Of a stretch of 22,396 bases of DNA, positions 22,346-22,396 are shown piece after piece. Position numbers and translations under genes: made by a program. Source of the DNA: an uncultured Clostridium sp. Lineage in GTDB: Bacteria; Bacillota; Clostridia; TANB77; CAG-508. Positions within the stretch are counted from its first letter, which is position 1; each line of letters starts with the position of its first letter. The DNA lies in NCBI GenBank assembly GCA_900552555.1, contig URZW01000023.1, forward strand, positions 1 to 22,396, given 5' to 3'. A model generated the notes under the pieces. The model was given only the letters and a program-made list of their open reading frames with translations. It was not told where the DNA came from and did not search any database.

Positions 22346-22374
22346 TTTTATTCCATAAAAAGATGTTTTATTCC
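22346..22374 (+). promoter_or_regulatory. AgrA2 box pair at the right edge, pointing to the next gene
   Basis: TTTTATTCC at 22346-22354 and 22366-22374 has the same 20-bp period and orientation as the agrB2 and agrD2 sites. By the same geometry the -10 box should fall near 22404, outside the window. A plus-strand gene controlled by AgrA2 therefore probably begins just past the edge, perhaps the exported peptide. Confidence 0.65.
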
Positions 22375-22396
22375 AAAAAGATAAAAAATAGAATTA

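Overview
The window looks like part of a mobile element from an AT-rich, low-GC Firmicute, plausibly a gut Erysipelotrichales or Clostridia relative. The reasons are strong AGGAGG-type ribosome sites, AGA/AAA/ATT-rich codons, TGA used as stop, Firmicute-type mobilization proteins (MobP-like relaxase, VirD4-like coupling ATPase, DUF3991/Toprim primase-like protein), and agr-type peptide quorum sensing. There are no rRNA, tRNA or CRISPR features and no transposase or integrase in view. Function calls come from reading motifs; no database search was run.

Region 1 (1-7058, + strand) is a mobilization module. It opens with a small hydrophobic toxin and a convincing antisense RNA (type I toxin-antitoxin). 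A probable control or oriT region with three 11-bp iterons follows. Then come a ribbon-helix-helix protein, a DUF6809-like protein, a relaxase with a C-terminal Sel1-repeat tail, a 37-residue basic peptide, a primase-like DUF3991/Toprim protein, a VirD4-type coupling protein and a winged-helix protein. No type IV secretion genes follow, so either the element borrows a conjugation machine or those genes lie beyond the cargo.

Region 2 (about 7060-10720) is more AT-rich cargo. It holds a three-gene operon (GHKL/Bergerat ATPase, STAS-like DUF4325 protein, single-pass membrane coiled-coil protein) and, after a strong terminator, an orphan reading frame that may be a truncated gene. Several terminator hairpins follow.

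Region 3 (about 10720-22396) is the most interesting part: two agr-like quorum-sensing systems side by side. Unit 1 (minus strand) runs agrD1, agrA1, agrC1, agrB1 and a seven-helix membrane protein. Unit 2 has agrD2 on the minus strand, and agrA2, agrC2, agrB2, a C39-peptidase ABC transporter, a degenerate C39/ABC partner and a membrane-anchored thioredoxin on the plus strand. Both AgrD precursors were found as short peptides of 39 and 41 residues. Both carry a Ser where the thiolactone Cys normally sits and contain no Cys, so five-residue lactone signals are predicted. Both AgrC kinases keep a candidate phospho-His but lack recognisable ATP-binding N and G boxes. An XRE regulator and a minimal MerR regulator lie between the units.

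The regulatory wiring can be read directly. The pair TTTTATTCC..TTTTATTCC, with an exact 20-bp period, occurs upstream of agrD2, upstream of agrB2 and at the extreme right end of the window. A different pair (ATTACGTAAAT/ATTACGTGAAT, 20-bp period) lies between agrD1 and the XRE gene, and a relative with a 21-bp period lies upstream of the MerR gene. At the promoters where a -10 is visible, it sits about 29-30 bp from the proximal box. The simplest model is that AgrA2 drives its own signal, the AgrB2/exporter operon and an unseen gene just past the right edge, probably the exported peptide (bacteriocin-like) itself, while AgrA1 acts on agrD1 and the intervening regulators.
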